Shown here: piece by piece, positions 1 to 7,918 of the stretch
Position numbering within the stretch: position 1 is the stretch's first letter
How the letters are laid out: each line of letters starts with the position of its first letter
DNA from: Methylorubrum aminovorans
GTDB taxonomy: Bacteria > Pseudomonadota > Alphaproteobacteria > Rhizobiales > Beijerinckiaceae
NCBI RefSeq assembly: GCF_022179725.1
Contig: NZ_BPRC01000001.1
Span: 930,001 to 994,000 of the forward strand
Reading direction: 5' to 3'
Length of the DNA stretch: 64,000 nt
Translations under genes and position numbers: made by a program
The notes under the pieces: generated by a model
Databases searched by the model: none
What the model saw: only the letters and a program-made list of their open reading frames with translations
Told to the model about the DNA's origin: nothing

Positions 1-1
1 G

Positions 2-679
2 GCCGGCGCCATGGGCCACACCCAGTTCATGCCGACCGCCTTCCTGCGCCACGCCGTCGATTTCGACGGCGACGGCCGGCGCGACATCTGGCACGCGGTG
101 CCGGACGCGCTGGCCTCGACCGCCAACTTCCTCAAGCAATCCGGCTGGCGGGCCGGCGAGGGCTGGGGCGTCGAAGTGCTGCTGCCGGACGATTTCGATT
201 ACCGGTTCGCCGACGAGTCCACCGAGCGCCCCTTTTCCGAGTGGCAGAGCCTCGGTCTGAAGCCCGCCGCCGGCGCCTTCCCCGAGGGCGCGGAGCGCCG
301 CGCCGCCCTGCTGCTGCCGACCGGCGCCAAGGGCCCGGCCTTCCTGCTGGAGCCGAACTTCCGGGTGATCCTGCGCTACAACACGGCGCTGGCCTACGCG
401 CTCACCGTGGCACATCTCTCCGACCGGCTGCGCGGCGCGCCCGGCTTCACCCGCGACTGGCCGCGGGGCGACCGCATGCTCACGACCGAGGAGCGCACTG
501 ACCTGCAGACGCGGCTTTCCGCCCTCGGCTATCCGGTCGGCGGCGCCGACGGCAAGATCGGCCCGAAGACCCGCGCCGCGATCCGCGCCTTCCAGGCGGA
601 CAAGGGCCTCGTGCCCGACGGCTACGCCGACGCCGCCCTGCTCGACCGGCTGCGGGCGGCGGGCACGCCGGCCCCCTGA
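2..679 (+). CDS. Lytic murein transglycosylase, MltB-type, C-terminal part (cut by window edge)
   Basis: Periplasmic enzyme that cleaves the glycan strands of peptidoglycan and forms 1,6-anhydro-MurNAc ends. The reading frame is open from base 2 and enters at the conserved GAMGHTQFMPTAF stretch of the SLT_2/MltB catalytic domain, followed by DFDGDGRRDIW. The catalytic Glu and signal peptide therefore lie upstream of the window. Residues from about 160 of the visible part form a C-terminal peptidoglycan-binding domain (PG_binding_1), with LQTRLSALGYPVGG and IGPKTRAAIRAFQ. The ATG at 11 lies inside the domain and is not a real start. The next gene starts 4 bases after the stop, so co-transcription is likely. 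Confidence 0.93.
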   Translation, partial: AGAMGHTQFMPTAFLRHAVDFDGDGRRDIWHAVPDALASTANFLKQSGWRAGEGWGVEVLLPDDFDYRFADESTERPFSEWQSLGLKPAAGAFPEGAERRAALLLPTGAKGPAFLLEPNFRVILRYNTALAYALTVAHLSDRLRGAPGFTRDWPRGDRMLTTEERTDLQTRLSALGYPVGGADGKIGPKTRAAIRAFQADKGLVPDGYADAALLDRLRAAGTPAP

Positions 680-683
680 ACCG

Positions 684-1268
684 ATGCGCGTCCTGCTGGT
701 CCACTGCCATCCCCGCGCCGACAGCTTCAACGCGCGGCTGCGCGACGCCGCCGGCGCCGCGCTCGAAGCGGCGGGTCACACGGTCGAGCGACTTGATCTC
801 TACGAGGAGAACTTCGACCCGCGCCTCAGTGCGCGGGAACGGGGCGCCTATTACGACGAAGCGGCCGAGCGGTCCGACATCGCCGGCCATATCGCCGCCC
901 TGCGCCGGGCCGAGGCACTGGTCTTCGTCTATCCCACATGGTGGTTCGGGCCGCCGGCCATGCTGAAGGGCTGGTTCGACAGGGTCTGGCTGCCCGGCGT
1001 CGCCTTCGCGCTGGGCGGGGCGAAGGTCTTGCAACCGCGCCTCACCCAGATCCGCCGGATCGCGGTGGTGACGACCTACGGCTCGCCGCGATGGCTGCTC
1101 TGGCTCGTCGGCTGGCCGGACTGGCGCCTGTTCCGCTTCGGCATCCGCCCGCTCTGCGCCCGGCGCTGCCGGCTCGACTGGATCGCGCTGACCGGCATGG
1201 ACAAAGCCACGGACGAGGCGCGGGCGCGCTTCGTCGAGCGAGTCCGTCGGAAGCTGACGGCGTTCTGA
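684..1268 (+). CDS. NAD(P)H-dependent oxidoreductase, flavodoxin fold (quinone reductase family)
   Basis: Soluble flavoprotein of the Flavodoxin_2 / MdaB-KefF type, 194 aa. It starts with a beta-strand and phosphate loop (MRVLLVHCHPRADSFNARL) and has the family's YPTWWFGPPAMLKGWFDRVW segment at about residues 89-108, which lines the FMN/FAD site and the dimer interface. Such enzymes reduce quinones or similar acceptors with NAD(P)H; the physiological substrate cannot be read from sequence. It lies 4 bases after the transglycosylase gene and ends 6 bases before a convergent gene. Confidence 0.88.
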   Translation: MRVLLVHCHPRADSFNARLRDAAGAALEAAGHTVERLDLYEENFDPRLSARERGAYYDEAAERSDIAGHIAALRRAEALVFVYPTWWFGPPAMLKGWFDRVWLPGVAFALGGAKVLQPRLTQIRRIAVVTTYGSPRWLLWLVGWPDWRLFRFGIRPLCARRCRLDWIALTGMDKATDEARARFVERVRRKLTAF

Positions 1269-1274
1269 ACGGCG

Positions 1275-1670
1275 TCAGCCCGCCGGAAACCGCTCGAAGC
1301 TCGGCAGGCGGTGCGCGTCCTCCATCCAGGCGATGCGCTCGGCCACCTGGATATGCGCCTGCGGCGGCAGGGCGTCGGGCGTGTCGAGGGTTCCGGTCTG
1401 CACGTCGATCATGCCCGGCAGCATCTGCTCGTTGACGTAGAACAGGCTCGTGCCGCAGCGCCCGCAGAAATGCCGTCGGCCGTGCTCGGAGGAGGCGTAG
1501 ACGGCCGGCTCGCCGGAGATCGTCACGCGCTCGGCCGGCACCATCGCCCAGCCCACCATCGGCGCACCGGAATGCCGTCGGCAATCGGAGCAGTGGCAGA
1601 GCGCGTTATGGACGACCTCCGCGGTCATCTCATAGCGGATGGCCCCGCAATGGCAGCGTCCCTTGAGCAT
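1275..1670 (-). CDS. GFA-family (Gfa/CENP-V-like) zinc protein
   Basis: 131-aa protein of the family named after glutathione-dependent formaldehyde-activating enzyme. The zinc-binding cysteines are all present: C6 and C8 (CHCGAIRYE), C25/C27/C30 (CHCSDC) and C69/C72 (FCGRCG). Most family members have no proven formaldehyde role, so function is uncertain even if the host is a methylotroph. The start at 1670 is chosen because the family begins MLKGxCHCG and a purine-rich GGGGGAAAG lies just upstream. A longer in-frame start at 1715 would add residues the family lacks. Confidence 0.85.
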   Translation of the reverse strand: MLKGRCHCGAIRYEMTAEVVHNALCHCSDCRRHSGAPMVGWAMVPAERVTISGEPAVYASSEHGRRHFCGRCGTSLFYVNEQMLPGMIDVQTGTLDTPDALPPQAHIQVAERIAWMEDAHRLPSFERFPAG

Positions 1671-1750
1671 GGCGCTTTCCCCCTGAAATCCTGAAGCGTC
1701 ACCGCAGCGGCACACAGGATAGAGCCGGGGGACGGCCCCTCAAAGCGAGA

Positions 1751-1783
1751 AACCGCGGCAGCCACGTGACGGCTGCCGCGGTT
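1751..1783 (-). terminator. Rho-independent-type hairpin after dctA
   Basis: A perfect 13-bp inverted repeat (AACCGCGGCAGCC and its complement) around a 7-base loop, 47 bases past the dctA stop. Reading leftward it is followed by a T-rich stretch (TTTCTCGCTTT). It lies between dctA and the GFA gene, both on the minus strand, and would end the dctA transcript. Confidence 0.75.
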
Positions 1784-1829
1784 CCCATACCGGACGGAGG
1801 ACGCAGGACGGTGCGCCCTCCTGCCCGGA

Positions 1830-3173
1830 TCACTCGGCCGGCTGGAGAGCCGGGGCGGGGGCCGCCTCGACGATCGGCTGGCCGGCCAGCGCGGCGTGGA
1901 GCTTGGCCTCGTCGACTTCACCTTCCCAGCGGGCGACGACGATGCAGGCGACCGCGTTGCCGATGAAGTTGGTGAGCGCGCGGCACTCCGACATGAAGCG
2001 GTCGATGCCGAGGATCAGCGCCATGCCGACGACCGGCACGGAGGGGACGACGGCCAGCGTCGCGGCCAGCGTGATGAAGCCCGAACCGGTCACGCCCGCC
2101 GCGCCCTTCGAGGAGAGCATGGCCACGAGCAGCAGCAGGATCTGCTCGCCGAAGGTGATCGGGGTGTCGGTGGCCTGGGCGATGAACAGCGCCGCCATCG
2201 TCATGTAGATGTTGGTGCCGTCGAGGTTGAACGAGTATCCGGTGGGGACGACGAGGCCGACCACGGGGCGCGAGCAACCGGCCTTCTCCATCTTCTCGAT
2301 CAGCGAGGGCAGGGCCGATTCCGAGGAGGAGGTGCCGAGCACCAGCATCAGCTCTTCCTTGATGTAGCGGATGAGCTTGATGATCGAGAAGCCGTTGTAG
2401 CGGGCGACGGCACCGAGCACGCCGAGCACGAAGATCGCCGAGGTCAGGTAGAAGGCGCCGACGAGGTAGGCGAGGTTGGCCAGCGAAGAGATGCCGTACT
2501 TGCCGATGGTGAAGGCCATCGCGCCGAAGGCGCCGATGGGGGCGACCTTCATGATGATGTTGACGACGCCGAAGACGGCTTCGGACATGATCTTGATGAT
2601 GTCGAGGACCGGCTTGCCGCGGTCCCCGAGGAAGGCGAGGCCGAAGCCGAACAGGACCGAGAAGAACAGCACCTGAAGGATCTCACCGCCCGCGAAGGCG
2701 CCGACGGCGGTCGTCGGGATGATGTTCATCAGGAAGTCGCCGATGTTCTGCTCCTTCGCCTTGCCGGCGTAGGTCGCGACCGCCTTGGGATCGAGCGAGT
2801 TCGGGTCGATGTGCAGGCCGTGGCCGGGCTGGAGCACGTTGGCGACGACGAGGCCGACGATCAGCGCCAGCGTCGAGAACGTCAGGAAGTAGGCGAGTGC
2901 CTTGCCGCCGACGCGACCGACCTTCTCGAGGTTCGTCATGCCGGCGATGCCGGAGACCACGGTGAGGAAGATCACCGGCGCGATGATCATCTTGACGAGC
3001 TTGATGAAGGCGTCGCCGAGCGGCTTCATGTCCGCGCCGAGCTTCGGGTAGAAATGCCCGAGGGTGATGCCGATGGCGACGGCGACCAGCACCTGGAAAT
3101 AGAGCGTGCGGTAGATGGGTTTGGGGGCGGACGGCGCGTGCGGCGCGGTCAGAGGGGACGGCACGGAGGCCAT
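1830..3173 (-). CDS. dctA: C4-dicarboxylate transport protein DctA
   Basis: Inner-membrane symporter for succinate, fumarate and malate of the DAACS (glutamate:sodium symporter) family. 447 aa, the usual length. Multiple hydrophobic helices are visible, with family motifs: [18 protein letters not shown] (about 47-64), a serine-rich [18 protein letters not shown] re-entrant loop, and [16 protein letters not shown] in the substrate/ion site. The start at 3173 follows a good ribosome site (AGGGAGAAA). The longer frame to 3335 would add about 54 low-complexity residues not typical of DctA. It is divergent from dctBD, the standard rhizobial arrangement, and has a sigma-54 promoter candidate upstream. 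Confidence 0.97.
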   Translation of the reverse strand: MASVPSPLTAPHAPSAPKPIYRTLYFQVLVAVAIGITLGHFYPKLGADMKPLGDAFIKLVKMIIAPVIFLTVVSGIAGMTNLEKVGRVGGKALAYFLTFSTLALIVGLVVANVLQPGHGLHIDPNSLDPKAVATYAGKAKEQNIGDFLMNIIPTTAVGAFAGGEILQVLFFSVLFGFGLAFLGDRGKPVLDIIKIMSEAVFGVVNIIMKVAPIGAFGAMAFTIGKYGISSLANLAYLVGAFYLTSAIFVLGVLGAVARYNGFSIIKLIRYIKEELMLVLGTSSSESALPSLIEKMEKAGCSRPVVGLVVPTGYSFNLDGTNIYMTMAALFIAQATDTPITFGEQILLLLVAMLSSKGAAGVTGSGFITLAATLAVVPSVPVVGMALILGIDRFMSECRALTNFIGNAVACIVVARWEGEVDEAKLHAALAGQPIVEAAPAPALQPAE

Positions 3174-3323
3174 GGGCGTTTCTCCCTGTCGGAGCGGTGG
3201 ACGGTTCGTCGGATCAGATCGCCGGGGCTCCCTCGGGAAATTTCCGGCGCCGTCCGCTCTTGCTTTTGGCCTCTCGGCACACAGCTCTGCGGTTAGCTCA
3301 TGGCTGCGTTTCGAAGGGGGAAT

Positions 3324-3339
3324 GGCAACCGGCATGCCA
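3324..3339 (-). promoter_or_regulatory. Sigma-54 (-24/-12) promoter of dctA
   Basis: Read leftward, TGGCATGCCGGTTGCC matches the RpoN consensus TGGCAC-N5-TTGC, with exactly 10 bases between the invariant GG and GC. It lies about 150 bases before the dctA start codon. DctD, a sigma-54 activator, is encoded next door. The predicted transcription start is near 3313. Confidence 0.8.
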
Positions 3340-3422
3340 GTTCGAAAGTGCCGATAAATTTTTGTTAAACTCTTGAAATGAATGATATTTACAGATCAGC
3401 AGACAATTGCGCCCTCCGGCGC

Positions 3423-3471
3423 GTTGCGGTGATCCGCACACGAGGCTTCCGAGCGTTCCGAAATCTCGCAC
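3423..3471. promoter_or_regulatory. Two DctD-box-like upstream activating sites
   Basis: Site 1 (3423-3439) contains the palindrome TGCGG-TGAT-CCGCA. Site 2 (3455-3471, GTTCCGAAATCTCGCAC) shares 10 of 17 positions, with the outer arms conserved. They start 32 bases apart, about three helical turns, and are centred about 120 and 150 bases upstream of the predicted dctA start. Rhizobial DctD binds tandem TGCGG-type palindromes upstream of dctA; the assignment here is by similarity and position. Confidence 0.65.
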
Positions 3472-3484
3472 AGGCTTCCACGGT

Positions 3485-5353
3485 GTGATCGTCCCCGCCT
3501 CGCCCTCCTCGAAGGATTATCGCCGCGCACTCGTCGTGGTGGCTGGGCTGGCCGTCCTCATACTGACCGGCTGGCTCGGCGGACGGGTGGCGGAGCGGTG
3601 GGCACTGACCGATCTGCGTCGCTCGGCCTCTTCTTCGCTCGGGCTTCAGGTTGCGGCGTTCCGAGCCGAGATGCAGACGCAGAGTTCGCTGCCGCTCGCA
3701 CTCGCCGCGGACCCCGAGATCGCCGGTGTCGTGGCACCGACACCGGAGCCCGGCCTCGTCGAGAGTGTGAACGCGCGCCTTGCGCAGATCGCCGAGGCGA
3801 CCGGCGCGGCGGTGATCTACGTGATGCGTTCTGACGGCGTGACGGTCGCCGCGAGCAATGCGGGCGCGGAAAAGAGCTTCCTCGGCCGCAATTACGGGTT
3901 CCGGCCCTATTTCAGGAAGTCGATGCAGGACGGCGCCGGCTCGCAATTCGCCCTCGGCACGGTCAGCGGCCGACCGGGCTACTATCTGGCCCGCCGGCTG
4001 CCCAAGGACGACGGGGTCGTCGTCGTCAAGATCGAGTTCGATGCGGTCGAGGCCGCGTGGCGCACGAGCCGCGAGAGCGTGTTCGTCTCCGACCCGCGCG
4101 GCATCGTATTGGTGGCGAGCGACCCGACCTGGCGCTTCCGAGCCTTCCGTACCGTCGATGAGGCGGAGCGCCAGCGCATCCGCGAGGCGCTCGAATTCGG
4201 CGAGGCGCCGCTCCTGCCCCTGCCGGTCTACGCCACATCGGATGCCCCGGACGTCGTGCGGGTCGGCGGCGGAGCCAGACCGGCTTGGCCGGCGCTCATG
4301 CTCGACGCATCGATCCCCGGAACGGATTGGCGGCTCCACACCCTGACGCCCATCGCCACAGCGGTGCAGCGCGAGCGGGCCCAGGGCCGGGTCATCGCCC
4401 TGTTGGCGGCCGGCCTTGCCTGGGCCGGGCTCGCCACGCTCTGGGGGCGGCGACGCCGAATGCGGACACGGTTGGCCGAGGCCGCGACCCGGCGCGAGGA
4501 ACTCGAAGTGCGGGTGGCCGAGCGCACCCACGCACTCAGCCAAGCCAACCGGCAGCTCCTCGCAGAGATCGAGGAGCGCCGCCGGGCCGAGGCCGAGCGC
4601 GAGCGTCTGGGCCGCGAACTGGCGCAGGCCGGGCGGCTGGCGGCCCTGGGGCAGTTCGCCGCCAGCATGGCCCACGAGATCAACCAGCCGCTCGCCGCGA
4701 TCCGCTCCTATGCCGACAACACCGCGATCCTCGTGCGCCGCGGACGGATCGAGGACGCGGCGGAGAACGTCTCGGCCATCGGCCGCCTGACGGAGCGCAT
4801 CGGAACCCTGACGCGCCAGCTCAAGGGCTTCGCCCGCCGCGCCTCGGGCCGGCGCGAGCCGGTGCGCCTCTGCGATATCCTGCGCGGAAGCCTCGAAGTG
4901 GTCTCCCTGCGCGCGGCGCAGTCCGGCATCGCCCTCGACGTCCCGTCGCCTGCACCCGATCTCGCCGTGCTCGGCGACGGTCCGCGCCTGGAGCAGGTCG
5001 TCGTCAACCTCCTTCAGAACGCGCTCGACGCGGTGACCGGACGGGCCGAGCCATGGGTCGCCGTGCGCATCGAGGAGACGGGCGAGCGGATCGCCGTCGA
5101 GGTCGCCGACAACGGGCCGGGCATCCCGGAGGCGGACCGGGCGCAGGTGTTCGATCCGTTCTTCACCACGAAATCCGAAGGGCTCGGGCTCGGTTTGGCG
5201 ATCTGCCGCGGCATCGTCGAGGAATGCGGCGGGACGCTCGGCCTGCGCTCGGGCACCGACGGCACGACGTTCCGAATGGAGCTGACACGCGCCGCCGTCC
5301 CGCCGGATGCGGCGCAGGACGAAAGCCCGGCCGCGAGCCTGGAGGCCATATGA
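3485..5353 (+). CDS. dctB: C4-dicarboxylate sensor histidine kinase DctB
   Basis: Membrane sensor kinase of the DctB/DctD two-component system. Visible parts are an N-terminal transmembrane helix ([19 protein letters not shown]), a periplasmic double-Cache sensing region, a second helix near [17 protein letters not shown], a coiled coil rich in Arg/Glu, a HisKA H-box [15 protein letters not shown] with the phosphorylated His near residue 397, and an ATPase domain with N-box [10 protein letters not shown]1 VADNGPGIP and G2 GLGLGLAI. The GTG at 3485 is preferred over the TTG at 3407: it clears the activator sites and leaves a short cytoplasmic tail before the first helix. The ribosome site is weak, so the exact start is uncertain. 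Confidence 0.93.
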   Translation: MIVPASPSSKDYRRALVVVAGLAVLILTGWLGGRVAERWALTDLRRSASSSLGLQVAAFRAEMQTQSSLPLALAADPEIAGVVAPTPEPGLVESVNARLAQIAEATGAAVIYVMRSDGVTVAASNAGAEKSFLGRNYGFRPYFRKSMQDGAGSQFALGTVSGRPGYYLARRLPKDDGVVVVKIEFDAVEAAWRTSRESVFVSDPRGIVLVASDPTWRFRAFRTVDEAERQRIREALEFGEAPLLPLPVYATSDAPDVVRVGGGARPAWPALMLDASIPGTDWRLHTLTPIATAVQRERAQGRVIALLAAGLAWAGLATLWGRRRRMRTRLAEAATRREELEVRVAERTHALSQANRQLLAEIEERRRAEAERERLGRELAQAGRLAALGQFAASMAHEINQPLAAIRSYADNTAILVRRGRIEDAAENVSAIGRLTERIGTLTRQLKGFARRASGRREPVRLCDILRGSLEVVSLRAAQSGIALDVPSPAPDLAVLGDGPRLEQVVVNLLQNALDAVTGRAEPWVAVRIEETGERIAVEVADNGPGIPEADRAQVFDPFFTTKSEGLGLGLAICRGIVEECGGTLGLRSGTDGTTFRMELTRAAVPPDAAQDESPAASLEAI

Positions 5354-6702
5354 GCAGCGAGCCGAACGACACGTCCGAGCGGGTCGTCTTTATCGACGAC
5401 GAGGAGGACGTGCGGCGTGCCAACCGGCAGAGTCTGGAACTCGACGGCTTCCGGGTCGAGACCTTCGAGGCGGCCGAGCCCGCGCTGGCGGCGATCCGGG
5501 CCGAGCCGCCGGGCGCGGTCGTCACCGACGTGCGCCTGCCGGGCATCGACGGGCGCGCCCTGTTCGAGCGGATCCGTGCCATGGACGCGGATCTGCCGGT
5601 GATCCTCATCACCGGCCACGGCGACATCTCGATGGCGGTGGCGGCGATGCGCGCGGGCGCCTACGATTTCCTGGCCAAGCCCTATCCGGCCGAGGCGCTG
5701 ATGGGCTCGGTGCGCCGCGCCCTCGATCGTCGCCGCCTCGTTCTGGAGAATCGCAGGCTCAACGCCCGGCTCGACGCAGCGATCGAGGAGGACCCCGCCT
5801 TCCTCGGCATCTCGCCGGAGATCGTCGCCCTGCGCCGCCTCGTACGCGATGTGGCGGGGGCCGACGTCGACGTGCTCGTGCTCGGCGAGACCGGCTCCGG
5901 CAAGGAGGTGGTGGCCAACGCCCTGCACCGCTGGAGCCGCCGCGCATCGAAGAACTTCGTCGCGATGAATTGCGGCGCGCTGCCCGACAGCGTGGTGGAG
6001 AGCGAGCTGTTCGGCCACGAGGCCGGCGCCTTCACGGGGGCGCTCAAGCGCCGGGTCGGGCGCATCGAGCACGCGCAGGGCGGCACGCTGTTCCTCGACG
6101 AGATCGAGAGCATGCCGCTGGCCCTGCAGGTGAAGCTGCTGCGGGTGCTGCAGGAGCGGGTGGTGGAGCCGCTGGGCACCAACGAGCGGCGCCCGGTCGA
6201 CATGCGGGTGGTCTCGGCCACCAAGGTCGATCTCGGCCAGGAGGCCGCCGCCGGCACCTTCCGCGACGATCTCTACCACCGGCTCAACGTCGTCACCGTC
6301 GTGATCCCGCCCCTGCGCGAGCGGCGCGAGGACATCCTGCTGCTGTTCCAGCACTTCCTGGCCCGCGCCGCCGCCCGGTTCGGACGCGAGGCGCCCCCCG
6401 TGACGGCGGCGATGCGCGACCACCTCCAGCGCCATACCTGGCCCGGCAACGTGCGCGAACTCGACCACTTCGCCGAGCGCTGCGCGCTGGGCCTGCCCGG
6501 ACAGGCCGTCCCGGAGGCCTCTCCGACCACGGCGCTGAGCCTGTCGGAGCAGGTCGAGCGGTTCGAGCGCGGCCTGATCCGTGAGGAGCTGATCATGGCC
6601 GGCGGCGACGTGCGGCTGGCCGCGGAATCCCTCGGCGTCCCACGGAAAACCCTCTACGACAAGATCGCCCGCTACGGCCTCACGCCGACCGATTTCCGCT
6701 GA
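5350..6702 (+). CDS. dctD: C4-dicarboxylate response regulator DctD (sigma-54 activator)
   Basis: 450-aa NtrC-family regulator. The receiver domain has the phospho-acceptor Asp60 (VVTDVRLPG) and the conserved Lys in FLAKPYP. The AAA+ domain has Walker A GETGSGKE (about 179-186), the sigma-54 contact loop GAFTGA (226-231), Walker [11 protein letters not shown] and the arginine-finger region. The C-terminus has a Fis-type helix-turn-helix ([18 protein letters not shown]). The ATG overlaps the dctB stop (ATGA), so the two are translationally coupled. It should activate dctA through the sites at 3423-3471. Confidence 0.96.
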   Translation: MSSEPNDTSERVVFIDDEEDVRRANRQSLELDGFRVETFEAAEPALAAIRAEPPGAVVTDVRLPGIDGRALFERIRAMDADLPVILITGHGDISMAVAAMRAGAYDFLAKPYPAEALMGSVRRALDRRRLVLENRRLNARLDAAIEEDPAFLGISPEIVALRRLVRDVAGADVDVLVLGETGSGKEVVANALHRWSRRASKNFVAMNCGALPDSVVESELFGHEAGAFTGALKRRVGRIEHAQGGTLFLDEIESMPLALQVKLLRVLQERVVEPLGTNERRPVDMRVVSATKVDLGQEAAAGTFRDDLYHRLNVVTVVIPPLRERREDILLLFQHFLARAAARFGREAPPVTAAMRDHLQRHTWPGNVRELDHFAERCALGLPGQAVPEASPTTALSLSEQVERFERGLIREELIMAGGDVRLAAESLGVPRKTLYDKIARYGLTPTDFR

Positions 6703-6715
6703 TCGGCGGGGGCCG

Positions 6716-7777
6716 TCAGGCGACCGCCGCCTGCGGCGTCGGGCAGACGCGATCGCGGCCGGTCCGCTTGGCCTCGTAGAGCGCGCGGTCCGCCCGTTCG
6801 ATCACGTCGCGGGCGGCCTCGCCTGGCCGGACCTGCGCGACGCCGGCCGAGATCGTCACCTGGGCCACGACGTCGCCGGATCCGCGCTTGACCAGCCGCT
6901 GGGCGCGCAGGCGGCCGCAGATCTCCTGCGCGAGCGCGACCGCGGCCCCGATGCCGGCCTCGCCCAGCACGATCGCGAACTCTTCGCCGCCGTAGCGCGC
7001 GGCGAGGTCGCGGTCGGTCGTCTTCTCGCTGAGGAGACGACCAACCAGCCGCAGCACCTGATCACCGAAGCGGTGGCCATGCCGGTCGTTGAGACCTTTG
7101 AAATGGTCGATATCGAGCAGGAGCAGGGAGAACGTACTGCCGGCATCCGACCGGGTTCGGGCGATCGAATCGCGCAGGAAGCGGTCGAAGGCCTTGCGAT
7201 TGGCCAGCCCTGTCAGGGCATCGGTGGCCGCCTCGCGCCGCGTCTCGACGAGGTCCCGATGCAGCTTGGCAATGTGCCCGGCGGAGGTCGAGAGCTGCTC
7301 TTCGAGCAGCCGGTTGCGGCTCTGGGCCACCTCGGTCTCGCCGATCAGGGCGACGAGCGCCGTCATGAGTTCGTCGGCCGTCGGGCGGGCCGTGAGACGG
7401 CCGGACCAATGGGCCAGCACGTCGCCATATCCGGCCATCGCCTTCGAGCTGCCCGCGACCCGCTCCGCCAGCGCACCCGCCACCTCGGCCAGTTGGCCGA
7501 CCCCGTCGAGCATGCGCGCCTCCGTCGAGGTTCCGGCAATGCAGGCGTCGTAGAGCGAGTTCGCCTGCTCCTCCGTCAGTGCGCCGCCGGGTGCGAGACA
7601 GGGGGCGAGACGTTCCGCGAGCGGCGGGTTGGCGCCGCTGAAGAAGGCGTGCAGCAGTTCGTAGTTCCGGGGGGAGGGCGTCAACCCGTGCCGGGCGAGG
7701 GCCTCCCAGGCGCTGCGAGCGGAGGCCCATGCCGGGTCGCGGCTGTCATCCGCCCGCTTCTGCACCTGTCCCGGCAT
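6716..7777 (-). CDS. Diguanylate cyclase (GGDEF domain), cytoplasmic
   Basis: 353-aa protein predicted to make cyclic di-GMP from GTP. The N-terminal ~180 residues are helical with no membrane segment. The C-terminal GGDEF domain carries LTGLANRKAFD, LLDIDHFKGLND and an intact active site RYGGEEF. The RxxD product-inhibition site is not conserved (TTDRD at the place where R-x-x-D is expected). It converges on dctD with a 13-base gap. The ATG at 7777 is used; two GTG codons precede it in frame. The input signal is unknown. Confidence 0.9.
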   Translation of the reverse strand: MPGQVQKRADDSRDPAWASARSAWEALARHGLTPSPRNYELLHAFFSGANPPLAERLAPCLAPGGALTEEQANSLYDACIAGTSTEARMLDGVGQLAEVAGALAERVAGSSKAMAGYGDVLAHWSGRLTARPTADELMTALVALIGETEVAQSRNRLLEEQLSTSAGHIAKLHRDLVETRREAATDALTGLANRKAFDRFLRDSIARTRSDAGSTFSLLLLDIDHFKGLNDRHGHRFGDQVLRLVGRLLSEKTTDRDLAARYGGEEFAIVLGEAGIGAAVALAQEICGRLRAQRLVKRGSGDVVAQVTISAGVAQVRPGEAARDVIERADRALYEAKRTGRDRVCPTPQAAVA

Positions 7778-7918
7778 CACCACTCAAGCCCGGCCAACGA
7801 CGTATCGACCAGGCTGATACCCGTTTACTGTTAAATTTCAGTCTTGCGGCGCGTCGACCAACTTCTTTTTGCCAAGGACTTGCCCGGACGCCACACTCGA
7901 TTGAGTACCGAAAACGGA

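Noticed and set aside
1896-3296. 466-codon plus-strand frame opposite dctA
   Set aside because: His/Asp/Gly/Arg-rich shadow of dctA; dctA itself matches its family over full length.
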